Shown here one piece after another: positions 18,765 to 29,758 of a stretch of 30,342 bases of DNA. The stretch is from Aureobasidium sp. EXF-3400. Lineage: Eukaryota > Ascomycota > Dothideomycetes > Dothideales > Saccotheciaceae. The stretch lies in contig SWBL01000471.1 in the NCBI GenBank assembly GCA_024195585.1, positions 1-30,342 on the forward strand, read 5' to 3'. The position numbers were made by a program, and so were the translations under genes. The notes below the pieces were generated by a model. It made no database searches, was not told the origin of the DNA, and was given only the letters and a program-made list of their open reading frames with translations. Positions within the stretch are counted from its first letter, which is position 1, and each line of letters opens with the position of its first letter.

Positions 18765-19535
18765 CTATTTCTTACAAGCCGGCAAAGTCTTGACCTTTGT
18801 CGTCTTCGTCAAATTCGCCACATCCTTAACATACTGTCCCCAACTTGCCGAAAAGTCCTCATATCCACTGCTAGTAGTAATATACGTACCATTATACCCG
18901 GCCGCAATGATATTCTTCGTATCCGCATTCAACTTTCCATTCGCATTCTTCGGGAAATCGTGAATAATCACCGTGCTCTTCTGCCTCAAGCATTCAGGAA
19001 TCTTCTTGTTACCACCAGCACTCCAATCCGCATACGAATTCTCATACGCATTCACGTAATCAGCGTAATCGTAGAATTTAGCGTCGATGGGGATGCCAGG
19101 GTTTGTCCAGACTTTTTGGTGTGATTTTGGCATTTTCTTGTTGACGTAGGTGTGGAGGTCTTTCATGTAGGAGAGTTGTTTGAGCTCGTATGGTGCTTCG
19201 TCGACGAAAATGCCATCGAGATGGATATCGGACTTGGTGGTCTTCTTCCAGGTTGAGTAGGTGGCGATATCCTTTTGGACGTCTGCGGCTTTGCGCTTTC
19301 CGTATTCGATGTGGACGTAGCCGAAGAGTTGGACATTGCTGTAGGAGCGGAGTGAGGTTACTGCTGAGACGATCTCGGGTTGTGAGGCACCGTCTGAGGG
19401 CCCAGAGTTGGGGTTGATGATGATGTTGAAGGTGGTGTTTGGTGATGCTGAGATGGCATTGTAGAGGGGTTGCCAGGCATTGAGGGTGGGCCAGATGTAC
19501 AAAGGTACGGCGACTGCCATGGCTAGATTGACCAT
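18765..19535 (-). CDS. Spherulin-4 family protein (putative glycoside hydrolase, GH135-like)
   Basis: Single exon, 256 residues, from the first ATG in frame at 19535. The family pattern is clear: VAVPLYIWP near the start, WQPLYNAI, FNIIINPNSGPSDG, QLFGYVHIEYGKR, DIATYSTWKK and LDGIFVDEAP. The acidic pair in VDEAP is at the place of the conserved acidic residues of GH135 Sph3 of Aspergillus fumigatus, which cleaves galactosaminogalactan. Enzyme activity here is inference. As modelled the protein has no signal peptide. The frame stays open for about 50 codons upstream of the ATG and encodes a hydrophobic, signal-like stretch, but without an ATG (see findings). It converges with the lectin-like gene (177 bp between stops), so two carbohydrate-related genes are neighbours. 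Confidence 0.87.
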   Translation of the reverse strand: MVNLAMAVAVPLYIWPTLNAWQPLYNAISASPNTTFNIIINPNSGPSDGASQPEIVSAVTSLRSYSNVQLFGYVHIEYGKRKAADVQKDIATYSTWKKTTKSDIHLDGIFVDEAPYELKQLSYMKDLHTYVNKKMPKSHQKVWTNPGIPIDAKFYDYADYVNAYENSYADWSAGGNKKIPECLRQKSTVIIHDFPKNANGKLNADTKNIIAAGYNGTYITTSSGYEDFSASWGQYVKDVANLTKTTKVKTLPACKK

Positions 19536-20923
19536 CTTGAAAGAATCCCGAGTGTTTTGTTCTTTTGCTGGACTGTGTCTTGCAAGGCGAATCGAAGGCT
19601 CGATGAGAGATAGTTGCAAAATACAGGATATGAGGAATGCAAGAACGCGACGAGACAATTGGAAGGAAGGAACGATATTTACCTTCTATTTAGCAAGACC
19701 TACCGAAAAACATTTGCGTTGTCACTGCCTCATCCTTCGAGGAGAAATCGCAACGAGATGTCTTAGGCTTCCAATATACTCGAAGGGGTAGTGAAACGTT
19801 CTGTGTAACGGTTGATAGCACACACTCCAGACACACTTGCCATACCACTCCCGACGGTAGTTGAATTACAGTTATGTCAGTAATTCATCTCCTGAGTAAC
19901 ATGAGTCTGTGCATATTCTAAGAAACATAAGAGTGGTAGAGATGTCGCGTTCATCGCTAACTGGACGCGTTCTAGCGCTGCGACCGTCGTGCGCGACAGA
20001 CTTCGCATCGCCTCCACCAACAGAGGTCTACCGCGAAATAAGCAGAGATTAAACCTCTACCATACCACGAGATCAAGTTGGAACCAGGTACAGAGCATCA
20101 AAGCCCCATTCAATGACGAATTGTAAGTAGAGTTCGTGATAGAAAACAGGAGACAAGGTTGAGCAGCCTCCGCCAGTGCCAAGCATAGTTCCAGCCTCGT
20201 GCACCGCAGGTTTGATGCCTTCGAAGCTTTGCTGTTGGCAACATGATGCAGATAATTGGCAACAACTATCATGTCGTTCCTTCCCACCGACCTCTTGCTC
20301 TGCATAATCTCGACGATACATTGATATCGAAGCAAAGCTCGAACAAACAGGTATGCTAATGGTCGAATGGATGTGTGATCCCATCGAAAAGAATATTGGT
20401 CGATGATTACTCGAAATGGATTGTGGTTCTTGCGAGTGACTCCATGCCATCTTACATTCAACATTGCAAGTGGTCAAAAATGTGGCAGTCGCGGTCGTTT
20501 AGACTTCCCACCTATAACATCAACTCCAAGACTGCCTGGAGGCACTCAAACTCTCTTGAAAACGAGAGGGAACAGTTGTAGCGCCATCAAACCAACTCGA
20601 AAGGTTAAGTCAGGGTGTTACACCTAGCGAGGGACTTGGCAGATCATTGATCAGGACTATCTTACTGCTTGCTGGATTCAACCCAGAATTGTACGATCAT
20701 CGGCGAAGAAGCAACCGGGTATACAAGGACGTCCACATGTTCATAACTTTTGGTGCTCAATGGAAGCAAAAGCTTGTATAAATGTATGATGTATATACAC
20801 AGGCCTTGGGAGACCCTCTCTCTTTTTTGCTAATGATCTAAAGCAGAACAATGCCGGAAAAATATACTAGGTGTAACAAGCAACAAACAATAAGCCGACA
20901 GAACTCCTATTGAAACAGCCAAC
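19536..20923. other. Intergenic region, 1.39 kb, between the spherulin-4 gene and the ABC transporter 3' end
   Basis: No supported gene. Two overlapping minus-strand frames at 20057-20477 have no domain and unlike compositions. The left part holds the spherulin-4 promoter. Confidence 0.45.
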
Positions 20924-23900
20924 CTAAGCATCAACATCAACCAATTGGCGCGCCTTATGCGCCTTCTCAGCCTCCTTGATCAAAATATCGAAGTCGCCAG
21001 ACATTTCACACATGCCCTTGAAGATACCGCTGTCCATTCTGATGAGGTCCCAAGGGGCGCCGAACTCGATCAGCTCACCCTTGTCGAGAACCAATACCTT
21101 GTCGTAGTCAACAATGGTCTGCAGGCGATGAGCAATAGTGATGGTCGTGTTCTTAATTTCACGAATGGTCTCTTGAATCTTAGCATCAGTGGCGTAATCG
21201 ATAGATGCAGTTGCTTCGTCCATAAGCAGGACCTTTGGGTCCTTGAGCAAAGCACGTGCCAAACACAGAAGTTGGCGCTGACCTTGCGAAAGGTTGCTAC
21301 CAGACTCTGCAACCGGTGAGTAGAGGTTGGTGAAGATGTTCTTGTTCTCCAGTGTGGCGGCGGGGGAGTCAGTGGCGGTCTCGGTGGTGTCACCGCCATT
21401 TGTCGGTGTTGGGGCACGCGACGGTTCGGCGGAGGCAGCACCAACGAGTTGTGTTCGTCGTAGTGCGGTGAAGATCTCCTCGTCAGTAAACAGACCGAAG
21501 GGATCGAGGTTACTTCTGATAGTGCCAGTGAAGAGCGTAGGATCTTGAGGAACCATGACGATGTTCTCACGCAAGTCCTGAAGGCCGATCACACTAACAT
21601 CAACATCATCAATGATGATGCTTCCCTTCTCGGCTTCGAGAGCTCTGAAAAGAGCAAGAGCCAACGAACTCTTACCCGCACCTGTTCTACCCACAACACC
21701 AACCTTCTCGCCAGGCAAAATCTTGAAGCTGAGGTCCTTGAGCACCATGTCGAAATCGCTGCGGTATCTAGTGCTGTAATCTTTGAACTCGACAGCACCT
21801 TGACTAGGCCAGTCGGGCAAGGGCTTCTTGTCTTCGATCTGGTATGGCGCTTCTTGCTCGACCTCGAAGTATTCCTTAATACGCTCGACAGCGTTCATGT
21901 TTTGCTCGTTCATCGAGTAAAGTCTGACGAACCACAAGACGTTTTCGGTGAAAGTAACAGCGTACGTCATGGCCAGACCAGCAGCACCGGCATCGAGCTT
22001 ACCGACGCTCATGATGACGAAAGAACCAGTGAAGAAGGACACCAAAGCACCAGTTACATCAACACGGAATGCGAGCCAACGGTTAGTGCCCCAACCGTAG
22101 ATGAAAGGTCTTGAGTGAGTGTTGACCTTCTGCATATTTTCGCGAATGAAGCGACGTTCGTCACCATAAGCTCTAATGGTTGTCATGCCCGACAGGGTCT
22201 CGCCGAATTGTTGGTACAGAGGGCTGCGTTGCACAGACTCGAGACGCTTGAGGTCGCGAGCAGCGTTGATGTAGAAAGCGCCGATCATGAAGTAGAGAAT
22301 GCTGATGAAGACACCAGCAATCAAGAAACGAGGTGTGATGACCGAGATAAGAATGACAGTAGTGATGATCGAGGCCATGCAGTGGACTACACCAACTGCG
22401 ACGGGAGCGATCTCTTGGTCAATGGCCTCAACATCCTTGGAGAATCTGTTCATGATCTGACCAAGAGGAGTGGAATCGAAGAAGCGGAACTTGGCATGTG
22501 TGACAGACTCCATAAGCTTTCTGTGAATTCTCTTAGAAGCAACCAGAGATCCATAGAAGAGAACACCCTCGCGAGAGACTGTGATGAGCATGTAGATAAG
22601 ACCGAGAATACCGTAGACAGCAAGGTAGTAGGAGACATCGACATCGTTGGAACTCTCTGCACGGATAGAGAATTGATCGGTAACGTTGGAAGTGCCGAAA
22701 GAAGGCAGACCCCACAGACAGGATCCACTCTTGACGCAAGAAGCTCCGCTGCCGATACCGCTGAAAACGTGAGTGAGCTGGCGAGGTTCGGTGTAGACAC
22801 CCATGACAGACATTTCACGTTTGTCGGCGTAGGCGTTGGCCCATTGACGAATCCAGACGTTGGTTGAGACTTGCGAAACTTGCTGAAGGGCAAACATCAT
22901 GGCAGTCACCACCCAGTAGTACCATGTGCCCATGTAGGAGAAGTACATGAGGATGACCTTGAAACTGACACTGCCTGTAGCCTTGGTTTCGACAGGAGCG
23001 GTAACATCACCAATATCCTTGTTCATGCCAGGGATATCCTTAGTAACGACCTTGTGGAGAGCATTCTCCTCGTAGTCAATGGCGTCTTCGGTGGCCTCTC
23101 CGTTGGCATCACCATTCGCGCCAAAGGCCTTGTCACCACCGATGCCAGAAGGTACGCGGGATGGGATAACGGATGCTCCGCCTTCAGACTCTTCCAAGGC
23201 CGTGCTAAGGTCTTCGGTGAGCTTTCCAGACATGATGACGTCTCTGGCACTACCTTGAGTACTAACTCTGCCGTTGTCCAAAACGGCGGCAAATGCAGCA
23301 TGGGGGAGACAGAGGGTAGTGCTGTGAGTGACCAAGATACATGTCCTGTTGAGCATGAGAGGGCCCCTGAGAGCCTTCTCGAAGATCCACTTTGAGGTAT
23401 GGGCATCGACTGCGGAAAGAACATCGTCGAGGAGGACGTGTCTGGCGTTGCAGTAAAGTGCACGAGCGAGAGAAATACGCTGCTTCTGGCCACCGGAAAG
23501 AGTTACACCCTTCTCACCGACAAGAGTTTGGTCACCACCATCGAGAATCTCGAGATCACGCTGCAGAGAGCAAGCGACGATGACATCCTTGTAGCGTCTG
23601 GGGTTCCAGGGGCTAGCGAAAACAATGTTCTCCTTGATAGTTCCGTTGACGAGCCAGGCTTGTTGGGCGCAGTACGCGACACTTTCAACCAGTCCAGTGT
23701 CGGGATCAGTCTTGAGTCCCTCTCTGCTTTGTCCACCAGGCAGGTACACATGACCACCAAGTTTAGACATTTCTCCAAGAAGTGCCATAAGAAGAGATGT
23801 TTTGCCACTACCGGTAGGACCGACAATGACGTTCAGTTCGCCAATTCGGAAGCGCATGTTGAGATCAATCATCTTGAAGTCATCGGCTTCAGTGCCGCCA

Positions 23901-26092
23901 CCCCAGCTGAAAGTCGCATTTTCAAATCCAATGACATGGTTTCCATCCTCGTCAAACTCCTTGTCTTGGAGTTGGTTGTATTTGTCGGTTTCAGGCTCGT
24001 TCAGATATTCCTCGATACGGTCAACAGACACCTTGGATTCCTGAACGTGAGCGACCATATCGGCAAGCTGGTCCAAGGGAATGCGCAAAAGACTGAAGAG
24101 CGAGAGAGCGGTGAAAGCAACAGATGGGACCAGATCCTTCTTCTCGACCATGGTGTAAACGAGGAAGGTAAGGAAGGTAATGACCATAGGAGCTCCTCCC
24201 CAGATAGTGGCTGCGGCGGCCCAAACGATGTATCTGTTACGAAGGTTCTTGAGCTCAACTGCCCTCTTCTCGTCGACCTGACCAAGGAAACGCTGCTCCC
24301 AAGCAAAGTACTTGATAATTCGAATGTTGGTCAGCACTTCGTTGGTGGTGTGAATACGAGCATCGGTAGCTGCAAGAATCTTCTTCTGAGCCTTGGTGAA
24401 CTGTTTGGCGATGAAGAGGTTGATAGGGAGAAGCAGTGCCATCATAACGATACCAGCGATACTGCTGTAACCCAGAATACTGTAGAGAAGGTAGATGGCC
24501 AGGGCGAATTGAACAGGTGTCTCTGCCCAGAGGAAATGCAGGTAGGCGCAGATTTCACTGACCTTGAAGGCATCGACGGCCATCAAGTTGATGATTGTAC
24601 CAGAGTTGACCTGTTCAGTCTCTTCCTTCTTTGGGGCATCCTTGGTGGCCTCCGAGGTCTTCTTGCCCTTGTAGAATGATTTGACCTTCTTGAGGATGGC
24701 GTCCTTGACGGATCCTTTGGGTGCAGGAGGTTCGTTGTCGTTCTTCTTCTTCTTTTCTTCCTCACCAAGCACCTTGTCTCCAGCTGCAGCAGTCTTACGG
24801 CGCAGAGCTTTGGTGTAGATTTCACCAATGATAATGGCACGCAGACGGATACAGGTCTTTCTGCCAACCCAGAGCGCCTGACCACCGGAAAGAGCAGAGA
24901 CGAGACCAGAAACGAACAACAAGATAACGTAGAACCATGCAGCGTTGACTGGAGTGTCAGCTGGGTTCTCAACGTACTCCAGGATGACCTTGAGCAGAAG
25001 AGTGGGAACGAAAAGGTTGACACCAGACAATGCGGCCCATGCAGCTTGGACGAGCAATCCACGCTTGAAGTACTTCAACAAGTGCCACGCGAGAATCGAA
25101 GTTTTCTTGACCTGGCGGTAGTCGAGGAGAACGGCTTCGGCCTTGTCTCTGGGGTTGAGGTTCCAGACGTCGGACAATTCGGTGGTCTTTTTGTATCCCC
25201 TCCAGATAATGGGGTCGAGCCAGGAGAAGGTAGCGAGAGAAAGTACACTAGCGAGAGATTCTCTTGAAGGCTCGATGTCGCCCTCGTACTCGAGTTCAAC
25301 GGGCTTGTTGCCCTTGCGTGAGGTGAGCATGATCAGAGTCAGCAGAGTGGTAAGGGTAAAATGAGTGCTCGTGAGCGCTTGGGCACCCATAGAGACAGGG
25401 TGGATCATTGCTGAGCGGAAGAGAAGGAAGGCGCAGACCCACTGGGTGGCGTAGAGGAAGCCGGTGTGGTACCAGAGCTTGTTAAACGAGTAGTTGTTCG
25501 TGCTGGAAAAGTAGAGGCGCAGAGTAGTCAGGACTGCAACGTACGACCACAGAGCGGTACTGCAGATGATTGTAGCCCTGCTCCAATTCCAAATGCCAGT
25601 TGCACATGCAGCAGCATTGATGCCAACCTCGGCCAAGACAGCAAGCTCTTCAATGACTGGAAGGAGAAGTTGTCCACGAGGCTTGTCAACGACAGACATC
25701 TCAGTGTTACGGGTGCGAACGGTACGGATGGCGAGATGTTCATTTCTGTCGAACTCGTCCGAGTCATCGTCGGTGTCTTCGCCATTTTGAGTTGCGGGAA
25801 TGCGAAGATCCCAAGGATGGGGATGTTTAGGATTAACAAGTTTATAGGCATAGGCATATTTCGAGTTGAGGGCGGTTTGGATTAGTTGGTAGGTAAGATA
25901 TAGTACGGAGATTGCGCTCGCGATGAGGGGGATGATTCCCATGAGGTAGCTGGAACATGGTCAGCACTGTGTCTCTGAGACAAGACATGTCTGTCTCTCA
26001 TTGACCGAGAAGAGAACTCACTCATTCTGGAAGCAGTCGGTGAAATCATCACTCCTCCAGACAGGGCCCTTGCATTGTCCCCAGTTCAACAT
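20924..26092 (-). CDS. ABCC-type (MRP) full ABC transporter, Ybt1/Vmr1-like
   Basis: Two exons on the minus strand: 26092-26022 and 25949-20924, giving 1698 residues. The short first exon (start MLNWGQCKGPVWRSDDF) supplies the extracellular N-terminus before the first helix; starting at 25942 would omit it. The order is TMD0 (about 27-230), TMD1, NBD1, TMD2, NBD2. NBD1 has Walker A GPTGSGKTS (about 730), signature LSGGQKQR and Walker B VLLDDVLSAVD, where the catalytic Glu is replaced by Asp, as usual in ABCC NBD1. NBD2 has Walker A GRTGAGKSS (about 1440), signature LSQGQRQ, Walker B VLLMDEATASID and the H-loop TIAHRLQTIVDYD. A roughly 45-residue insertion (SRAPTPTNGGDTTETATDS) precedes the NBD2 signature. 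A Lys-rich insert follows in TMD1 (about 415-470). Relatives are vacuolar exporters of conjugates or bile acids; the substrate is unknown. Confidence 0.93.
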
Positions 26093-26950
26093 GGCGGGGA
26101 TTGCGCCAGAACGTGGCAGCGTGGATACAAGGTGTATGCGTGTTTCGCCGCTCTCTCAAGCAATGTTTCTGATACGGCCAGCTGCTCGACTCGTGCACGT
26201 CTCGAACTCTTTTAGACGACAACGACAACAACCACCAGAACTTCGAAGTGTTGTGTAACAGCGACGCTGCGATGAAAAGGTTGACGAAGGATGCAGAGGC
26301 CAATCGCGCTCGGTTCGGCCTGACTGCCCGCTAGCTTTATCTGCGTCACTTCGGCAGGGCTTGTCCTAATTTAAGCTCGCCAATCCTGACCCTCTTGACT
26401 CGTTCGATTGGCTTGTCGTGCTTGAACACCTGGAGAAAGTCGCGTTTGGAAAGAGAAGATCACAGCTCGAGGGCGGTCGCCATAGTCATATTAGAACCTC
26501 TCATGAGTGCCCTCCTGACCGGTGTCTATTGTTAATGCAACACGTACTACCGCTCTGGATAATCTTTCCTCCTGACTCATACAGCTACCGCAAAACGATC
26601 TATCACCGGTTTCCCAATCAGGCAGGACAAAAAGTTTGCGGAGTCCTATACGAGTATAGCCGTCCACACGATAACTCATCAGGATTCAAAGAGAAGGAAC
26701 GAGGGTTCAGAGATACGGCAAAATTTGTTAACAGACCGCTATACGCCATTTGATATTGACAAAGAGAATTTAATTGGTTCGCTGGGTGAGGAGTCCAGTC
26801 ATATCACCTGCAGAGTGTGCAACGCCGCAACGCAGCAGCCACTTTCTTATCAGCTTTCATTGCTCGGGATGCGCGTAGACCGCAATCCTTCACGCCCTTC
26901 AAGCCCTCCCCGCTATTGCACCATAGAAAAAATGCCGCGCGTGCATTCGC
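26093..26950. other. Region between the ABC transporter start and the NDUFA12 3' end
   Basis: 858 bases holding the ABC transporter promoter and the NDUFA12 3' UTR (both genes are on the minus strand). I see no gene and no clear TATA box near 26092. Confidence 0.45.
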
Positions 26951-27767
26951 TTAGTTTCTAGGAGCAGCAACTGGGGTCCATGGCTGGTACTTGTTCTTGA
27001 CACTGCTTTACGTTAGCTTACCCACCCTCATCTGAATATCAATCGTCCCATGACTTACGTGCTGAAGGGTCTGTATGCACTTCTGCTCCAGGTCAAGCAG
27101 GGACGGTGCTCTGCAGGCTCCCACGGGCGAACCTGTCTCTGGAGAAGAGGGTCTTGGGATGGTGCCTTGTCAACCATGTATGACATCCAGGCGTGCCTAT
27201 GTCTTGTGAGTGCACTGTGCGATTCAACTTTCTAGCAGAATCTCATACCAGCCGGGCTCGATCTGGTCACTGTTTGATATTGAGTCAGTCCTCCTGCTGC
27301 TTCATGTGGTATCGTTGTATAGGTATACGCACGGGTTGAACTCCTGATCCTTGTAGTCGCACCATCTTGTTCTCACTATAACCGGCACATCAGTCGCAGA
27401 CTCTTCCAATATCCCGGTTCCATGTTTGACGTACGGGGCAGGTCCTCCATGTTCTCGTAGTACTTGTTGCCATAACGATCCTGGCCGATCAAGGTTCCAG
27501 CCTTGGTGTCACCTGTACTCCTTCAGTTACGGTCGCAAGATGTCGAGGTTATTTCGTGTCGTACCCATGTACTATAGCAGTGAGGGATCCAGTAAGTTGT
27601 CGTTCGTAGAGAGTCATTCGTAGATTCCGGAGCGGCGGACGTACCTGCATCTGGTGGCCATATTCCTAGCAGGAGAGTTAGCGCAAGCAATGGAAACAAC
27701 GGCCGTAATTGCTCACCTTAAGACCAATTGAGCGCAAGTTGCGCAGCGTTCTCATAATAGTAGACAT
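26951..27767 (-). CDS. NADH:ubiquinone oxidoreductase (complex I) accessory subunit NDUFA12/B17.2 homologue
   Basis: Eight exons on the minus strand: 27767-27717, 27665-27645, 27571-27565 (7 nt), 27512-27435, 27375-27333, 27269-27249, 27196-27059 and 27002-26951, total 411 nt, 136 residues. All introns are GT-AG and the phase holds throughout. The product begins MSTIMRTLRNLRSIGLKEYG and continues GDTKAGTLIGQDRYGNKYYE, LPLRTRWCDYKDQEFNP, IEPGWHAWMSYMVDKAPSQD, with the ending YQPWTPVAAPRN. These are the hallmark blocks of NDUFA12: the G-T-L-G-D-YGN-YYE block, the RW-Y motif and GWHAW. The subunit sits on the matrix arm near the Q module of complex I in the mitochondrial inner membrane. No exon is long enough to be noticed as an open frame. 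It is divergent from PGS1, with 189 bp between start codons. Confidence 0.95.
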
Positions 27768-27956
27768 GATGTGTGGCGTGTGATTTCTGGTCCTCACTGC
27801 TCTCGTCCGCTTGTTCGCGATTGAGGATGCGGCAATCGATGGTCAGCAGGCGTTTGACTTGTTTGTTTCGGGGTTGATCGCCAGCCTTGGCATCAAATGT
27901 TAACTCGATCTATCTTCTCTATCAAAACTAACCTCGAATTGGTCACAGTCAGAATA
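27768..27956. promoter_or_regulatory. Shared divergent promoter of NDUFA12 and PGS1
   Basis: Only 189 bases lie between the two diverging start codons, so the promoters and 5' UTRs overlap. If PGS1 began at the in-frame ATG at 27897, the gap would be 129 bases. No TATA box is apparent. Confidence 0.6.
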
Positions 27957-29758
27957 ATGTTTGCAAGATGTGTTCCGAGGCAAGCAGCCCGTAGGGTGGT
28001 GAGGTCTATTAGATCATCCCATCAGTTGCCCACGAAAAGACGCTACTCCAATTCAAGCGTCGCTCCCACTACTGATGCACCGTCTTCTGGAGCAGCATTG
28101 GGAGGATTGAATACAGAGCTAGACAAGTTGTCCCCTCGCTTTGACATATCTTCGTCACAAATTGAGATTCTGAGGTCTCCATCTGATTTCTACGAGACCT
28201 TGAAGGCAAGTTGAGCAATCACATTTTTTTATCCTTCGTTTTCTTCTTTCCACACATCTTTCATATCGCTTGGTCGTCTACAAAAAGTGTATCTGTGGTG
28301 CATGTACACAACAGCTTCTGTCTTATCATCGACATGCTAAAACAGCAAGTCAGCCTTTGAAGCCCCCTGACTGACCGGAAGAATAGACCAAGATCAGGAC
28401 TGCTGAACGGAGAATTTATCTTTCCACGTTGTACATCGGCAAGTCCGAGCACGAATTGGTATGTTGACCGCTTGTGTCTCCGTGTCCCAATCTAACGGCC
28501 GAGATAGATCCAAACCATCCAAGAATCTTTGAAACGCAACCCTAATCTCAAAGTTTCCTTCCTGACGGATTCTCTCCGAGGAACCAGAGAGACACCAAAA
28601 GCATCATGTGCTACATTGCTAGCAGCCCTGATCGACGAGTTCGGTCCAGACCGTGTCGAGGTATGCATGTACCACACACCAAACTTGACCGGCATCCGCA
28701 AATCCATTATCCCCAAGCGCATCAACGAAGGCTGGGGACTACAACACATGAAACTCTACGGCATCGACGACGAGATCATTATGTCAGGTGCTAACCTCTC
28801 ATCCGACTACTTTACCAACCGCCAGGATCGCTACCACCTGATCTCTTGCAAACGTATCACCGACTACTTTGCCAAGGTGCATGATACAGTGTGTAGCATC
28901 AGCTATCGTGTAGTACCGAATGCTTCTGCACCTGGAGGCTTCAATCTCACATGGCCGACCACAAACGCTCATCCGGCACCTCTGACCGACCCTAAGGAGT
29001 TTATCACTCAAGCCACCAAATTGCTTGCTCCTTTGTTAAAACCCGCCACTACAACTCTTGCCCAGACACCGCAAACGGATACACAAATCTACCCTCTGCT
29101 GCAACTAACACCTCTCCTCAAACCCGACACATCGACTGAATTGCCAGCTCTGACCACAATCCTCAAGAAGTTAGCCACGCCAGCTTTCGCAGGAAGCAAA
29201 TGGACCTTTACAGCCGGCTACTTCAACATGACACCCTGGCTCCGTGACCTGCTCCTAGCTTCCAACCCATCATCCGCAAATGTGATTGCCGCCTCACCAT
29301 GGGCTAACGGTTTCTACGGCTCTCCAGGCGTGTCAGGCATGCTACCGGCCGCCTATACCCTCCTCGGACGCCGCTTCCTCTCCTCAGTCCAAAAAGCCGG
29401 ACTTGAAAACCAAATCACACTCAAGGAATGGAGAAAAGGCACTGTCAACACACCCGATGGTTGGACATACCATGCCAAAGGTATCTGGGTGACTCTCAAG
29501 GACGAAGCTGGTCCAAGTGTGAGTTTGATCGGTAGCAGCAATTATACCAAGAGAAGTTATAGTTTGGATCTAGAGGCGAATGCTTTGATTGTTACTAGGG
29601 ATGTGGGCTTGATGAAGAGGCTGAAGGAGGAAGAGGAGTGGTTGCAGGAATATGCTACCAAGGTTGATCAAGGGACGTTTGAAAAGACTGAACGCAGGGT
29701 TGGGTTGCATGTAAGGATTGCCATGTGGATTGTGACGCTGGTTGGCGGTGCTCTGTAG
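27957..29758 (+). CDS. PGS1: Mitochondrial phosphatidylglycerophosphate synthase (CDP-diacylglycerol-glycerol-3-phosphate 3-phosphatidyltransferase)
   Basis: Three exons: 27957-28205, 28387-28458 and 28508-29758, giving 523 residues (yeast Pgs1 has 521). It makes phosphatidylglycerophosphate, the first committed step to cardiolipin, at the mitochondrial inner membrane. The first intron (28206-28386) has a GC donor in the classic AAG|GCAAGT context and a CTGAC branch site; splicing restores FYETLKTKIRTAERRIYLST. Residues 1 to about 31 form an Arg-rich presequence ending RRYS, typical of matrix-processing sites. Two phospholipase-D-like HKD motifs are present: HMKLYGID (His187, Lys189, Asp194) and HAKGIW (His429, Lys431), the second without the usual Asp, as I recall for other PGS1 proteins. 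The start at 27957 is preferred over in-frame ATG 27897 because it gives a clean presequence. Confidence 0.94.

Noticed and set aside
20057..20477. Two overlapping minus-strand frames of about 135 codons
   Set aside because: Neither shows a domain, membrane segment or repeat, and they contradict each other; chance frames are the simpler explanation.
23399..24679. A 426-codon open frame on the plus strand
   Set aside because: It lies antisense to the ABC transporter exon. Strong codon bias in the real gene removes stops in this frame; the predicted product has no domain and low-complexity composition.
27897..27956. Upstream ATG for PGS1
   Set aside because: It is in frame, but the 20 added residues are less like a presequence; the ATG at 27957 gives a typical Arg-rich mitochondrial leader. 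It remains a possible alternative start.
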